Origin: Pseudoduganella aquatica
GTDB lineage: Bacteria; Pseudomonadota; Gammaproteobacteria; Burkholderiales; Burkholderiaceae_D
DNA: 64,000 bases
Assembly: GCF_009857595.1 (NCBI RefSeq)
Contig: NZ_WWCU01000012.1
Span: 95,115 to 159,114, forward strand
Direction of reading: 5' to 3'
The translations under genes were made by a program, and so were the position numbers. The notes below the pieces were generated by a model. That model saw only the letters and a list, made by a program, of their open reading frames with translations. It made no database searches and was not told where the DNA came from. Each line of letters starts with the position of its first letter. The first letter of the stretch is position 1. Positions 61,575 through 64,000 of the stretch are shown one piece after another.

Positions 61575-63563
61575 GTGAGTCTATCGCTGCGGGCGAAGTT
61601 TCTGTTGTTGAGCGCCATCGTGCAGGCCATGGTGGTGGCGCTGTTGATCGGCAACAGCCAGCGCGTGATGGACAGCGCGGTCGGCAAGAACGCCGAGCGC
61701 GTGGCGCACGAATACGCGGTCACACTCAATCTCACCCTCAGCCCCTACGCCATCCGCGGCCGCCTTAGCGAACTGAACGACTACTGGACCGAGATGCTGT
61801 CCGATCCCCAGGACAGCTTCGTGCGCTACATCATCGTGCTGGACCAGAACGACGTGCCGCTGGCCACCGCCGGCGAGCATCCGCCCGCGCTGCCGGCCGC
61901 GCTGCGCAACGGCACCGCGCCGGCCATGAACGGGGTGCGCACCTGGCAGGTCGGCAGCACGCTGCACGCGCGCGCGCCCATGCTGCTCAAGGACAACCAG
62001 ATCGGCTCGCTCAATTTCGGCCTCTCGACCAGCGAGCTGGACAAGGCGCGCGAGGAAGTCTTCCTGCAATCGGGCCTGATCTCGCTGGTGGGCCTGGGGC
62101 TGGGCGTGCTGCTGTTCTACGCCTTCACGCAAGGCATAGGGCGGCGCCTGCGCGCCCTCACCGGCCAGGCCGGGCAGCTGATGAAAACCGCCTTCGGCCG
62201 CAACCTGCCGGACGGCGACGGCGACGAGATCGAAGTCTACGCGCGCTCGCTCAACTCGATGAGCGTGGCGCTGCGCGAACGCGTGCTGCAGCTGGAAGCG
62301 TCGCAACAGCGCCTGTCCGAATCGGAAGCGCGCTTCAAGACCCTGTTCGACATGGCGCCGCTACCGCTCAGCGTGACCGACCGCAACGGCCGCATCATCG
62401 GCGCCAACCAGGCCCTGACCAGCACCTTCGGTTACACCGAGAAACAGCTGATCGGCCAGCGCTCGGACAGCTTCACCTTCTGGGGCGCGCCGGAAGAACG
62501 CGAGCGCATTTGGCAGCTGTATATGCGCCACGGCGCGGTGCACGGCGAAGTGGCGAATATGGCGTTGCGCGGCGGCGGCACCGGCCGGCTGGCGATCTGG
62601 TCGTCCTCGCTGACCCTGGACGGCGTGGACGCCATTATCTGGGCGCTGCTGGACATGACGGCCGAACTCAACGCCAAACAGGAACTGGAAGAACTGAACG
62701 CCTCGCTGGAGCGCCGCGTGAGCGAGCGCTCGGCCGAGCTGGAGCGCGCCAACGGCGACCTGTCGCACGCGCTGCAGACCCTGCAGCGCACCCAGCACGA
62801 CCTGATCGCGGCGGAAAAAATGGCCTCGCTCGGTTCGCTGGTGGCCGGCATCGCGCACGAGCTGAACACCCCGATCGGCAACAGCCTGCTGGCCTCGACC
62901 GCGCTGGGCGACCGGGTGGTGGAATTCGAAGCCATGCTCAGCGGCGGCACGCTGCGCCGCTCCACGCTGAGCGCCTACAACGAGGAAGTGAAGCTGGCCT
63001 CCGGCCTGATCTCCGGCTCGCTCAACAAGGCGGCCAACCTGATCGCCTCCTTCAAGCAGATCGCGGTGGACCAGACCAACGACCAGCGCCGCGTGTTCAA
63101 CCTGCTGGCGGTGGTGCTGGACACGGCGGCCACCTATGTGCCGCGCCTGCGCCGCGCCAACTGCGGCACCGCCTTCCACGTGCCGCAGGGCCTGGCGCTG
63201 GACTCCTACCCGGGCAGCTGGTACCAGGTCTTCAACAACCTGATCAACAACGCGCTGGCGCACGCCTTCGAAGACCGCAGCGACGGCACCATCAGCATCA
63301 GCGCACGCGAACTGGACGGCGGCATGGTGGAGATCGTCTTCAGCGACAACGGCGCCGGCATGGCCGAAGAAGTGCGGCGCCACGTGTTCGACCCCTTCTT
63401 CACCACCAAGATGGGGCGCGGCGGCACGGGCCTGGGCATGAACATCGTGTACAACATCGTCACCGGCATGCTGGGCGGGCGCGTCACGGTGGCGTCGCAG
63501 CCGGGCCAGGGCACGGCGGTGCGCATCGTGGTGCCGCGCAGCTCGCCGGTGCGGGCCGGCTAG
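61575..63563 (+). CDS. Membrane histidine kinase with PAS domain
   Basis: A 662-residue sensor kinase. TM1 at about 7-25, a periplasmic domain at 27-168, TM2 at about 172-192 and a HAMP-like linker follow. A PAS domain at about 250-370 (LFDMAPLPLSVTDRNGRIIGAN) and a coiled coil (ELEELNASLERRVSERSAEL) precede the phosphoacceptor His in SLGSLVAGIAHELNTPIGNS. The ATPase domain has NLINNALAHAF, FSDNGAGMAEEV and GGTGLGMNIVYN. The GTG at 61575 has AAGGAG five bases upstream. The N-terminal periplasmic domain probably reads the PstS-like protein. Its stop overlaps the convergent receiver gene. Confidence 0.9.
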   Translation: MSLSLRAKFLLLSAIVQAMVVALLIGNSQRVMDSAVGKNAERVAHEYAVTLNLTLSPYAIRGRLSELNDYWTEMLSDPQDSFVRYIIVLDQNDVPLATAGEHPPALPAALRNGTAPAMNGVRTWQVGSTLHARAPMLLKDNQIGSLNFGLSTSELDKAREEVFLQSGLISLVGLGLGVLLFYAFTQGIGRRLRALTGQAGQLMKTAFGRNLPDGDGDEIEVYARSLNSMSVALRERVLQLEASQQRLSESEARFKTLFDMAPLPLSVTDRNGRIIGANQALTSTFGYTEKQLIGQRSDSFTFWGAPEERERIWQLYMRHGAVHGEVANMALRGGGTGRLAIWSSSLTLDGVDAIIWALLDMTAELNAKQELEELNASLERRVSERSAELERANGDLSHALQTLQRTQHDLIAAEKMASLGSLVAGIAHELNTPIGNSLLASTALGDRVVEFEAMLSGGTLRRSTLSAYNEEVKLASGLISGSLNKAANLIASFKQIAVDQTNDQRRVFNLLAVVLDTAATYVPRLRRANCGTAFHVPQGLALDSYPGSWYQVFNNLINNALAHAFEDRSDGTISISARELDGGMVEIVFSDNGAGMAEEVRRHVFDPFFTTKMGRGGTGLGMNIVYNIVTGMLGGRVTVASQPGQGTAVRIVVPRSSPVRAG

Positions 63564-64000
63564 GGCGGCGCGCCGGCCGGCGCCATGCCGGCCGCGCGCC
63601 GCACTGCGGCGCTGAACTCCTCCAGCTTGAACGGCTTGGCCAGGTAATCGTCCATGCCGGCTTCCAGGCAGCGCTGGCGGTCGCCCTCGACGGCGCTGGC
63701 GGTGAGCGCCACCACCGGCAGGCGCGGCAGGCCGGCGGCCGCCTCGTGCGCGCGCCAGCGGCGCGTGGCCTCGTAGCCGTCCATCAGCGGCATCATGCAG
63801 TCCATCAGCACCAGGTCGTAGCCGCCGCGCGCCATGGCGGCCAGGGCCTGCTCGCCGTTGGCCGCGTCGTCCACCTCGCAGCCCAGGCGGGCGAGCAGGA
63901 TGCGCGCCAACTGGCGGTTCATCTCGGTGTCCTCGGCCAGCAGCACGCGCAGCGGCGCGGCGGCGCCGGCCGGCCTGTCAGCCGCCGCCGCCGGCCGGGA
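63560..64000 (-). CDS. Receiver-domain C-terminus of a two-component protein (cut by window edge)
   Basis: The frame is open to the right edge, so only the last 146 residues are seen. They form a complete CheY-like receiver: LAEDTEMNRQLARILL acidic pair, phosphoacceptor Asp in LVLMDCMMPLMDGYEATRRW, VVALTASA with the Thr, and GMDDYLAKPF with the Lys. A Pro/Ala-rich linker precedes it, as in hybrid histidine kinases, so the missing part is probably a kinase. It may partner the convergent kinase gene (inference). Confidence 0.85.
   Translation of the reverse strand, partial: SRPAAAADRPAGAAAPLRVLLAEDTEMNRQLARILLARLGCEVDDAANGEQALAAMARGGYDLVLMDCMMPLMDGYEATRRWRAHEAAAGLPRLPVVALTASAVEGDRQRCLEAGMDDYLAKPFKLEEFSAAVRRAAGMAPAGAPP

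Overview
The window comes from a GC-rich chromosome, most likely a betaproteobacterium of the Oxalobacteraceae (Massilia/Duganella-like). This is inferred, not measured. The basis is the housekeeping order pilB-pilC ... pilD-coaE-zapD-yacG-mutT-(DUF815 ATPase)-argJ, the many TonB-dependent receptors and secreted hydrolases, and the GGGTCAGACCC-type and GGCGGGTTA-type palindromic repeats. No rRNA, tRNA, CRISPR array, insertion sequence or prophage was seen.

Layout. Positions 1-7000 hold a nucleoside catabolism block: leftward xapA-deoB-deoC-aldehyde dehydrogenase, and divergent psuK-psuG plus a LysR regulator. Positions 7100-9450 hold pcp with a DUF979/DUF969 membrane pair. Positions 9500-17000 hold a TonB-dependent receptor divergent from a four-gene BMP-type nucleoside ABC importer. 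Positions 17000-20500 are a decayed, partly AT-rich stretch with small ORFs, a shortened VOC gene and a truncated DeoR gene. Positions 20500-30000 hold a PEP-mutase-like enzyme, a solute-binding protein, a leftward operon of three exported nucleic-acid hydrolases (5'-nucleotidase, PLD-type protein, S1/P1 nuclease) and a large Oar-like receptor. Positions 30500-40600 hold purine catabolism: xdhA-xdhB-xdhC-guaD-exported adenosine deaminase leftward, puuE leftward, and hydroxyisourate hydrolase coupled to a class A beta-lactamase rightward. Positions 40700-47500 hold assorted genes: an M20 peptidase, an orphan antitoxin with a broken toxin, a META lipoprotein, a PsiF protein, a GltS-like carrier, a beta-helix protein and a CNNM/CBS protein. 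Positions 47500-59600 hold type IV pilus assembly genes (pilB, pilC, pilD), interrupted by a hydroxybutyrate module (bdhA, gntP, sigma-54 activator), then coaE, zapD, yacG, mutT and argJ. Positions 59900-64000 hold a porin, a PstS-like periplasmic protein, a histidine kinase and the end of a receiver-domain gene.

How it works together. About 40 kb reads as a nucleic-acid scavenging and nucleoside degradation supercluster. Exported nucleases and nucleotidase make nucleosides, receptors and the BMP-type ABC importer bring them in, phosphorylases and PsuK/PsuG split them, Deo enzymes feed the sugar into central metabolism, and deaminases with xanthine dehydrogenase and ureide enzymes degrade the bases. 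No urate oxidase lies in the window.

The most interesting signal is a 57-bp regulatory block. It lies upstream of psuK and, in the same orientation, upstream of the TonB receptor at 9521-11776. It ties that receptor to pseudouridine/nucleoside use. A second well-supported circuit is a sigma-54 promoter with paired upstream sites between gntP-bdhA and a divergent sigma-54 activator.
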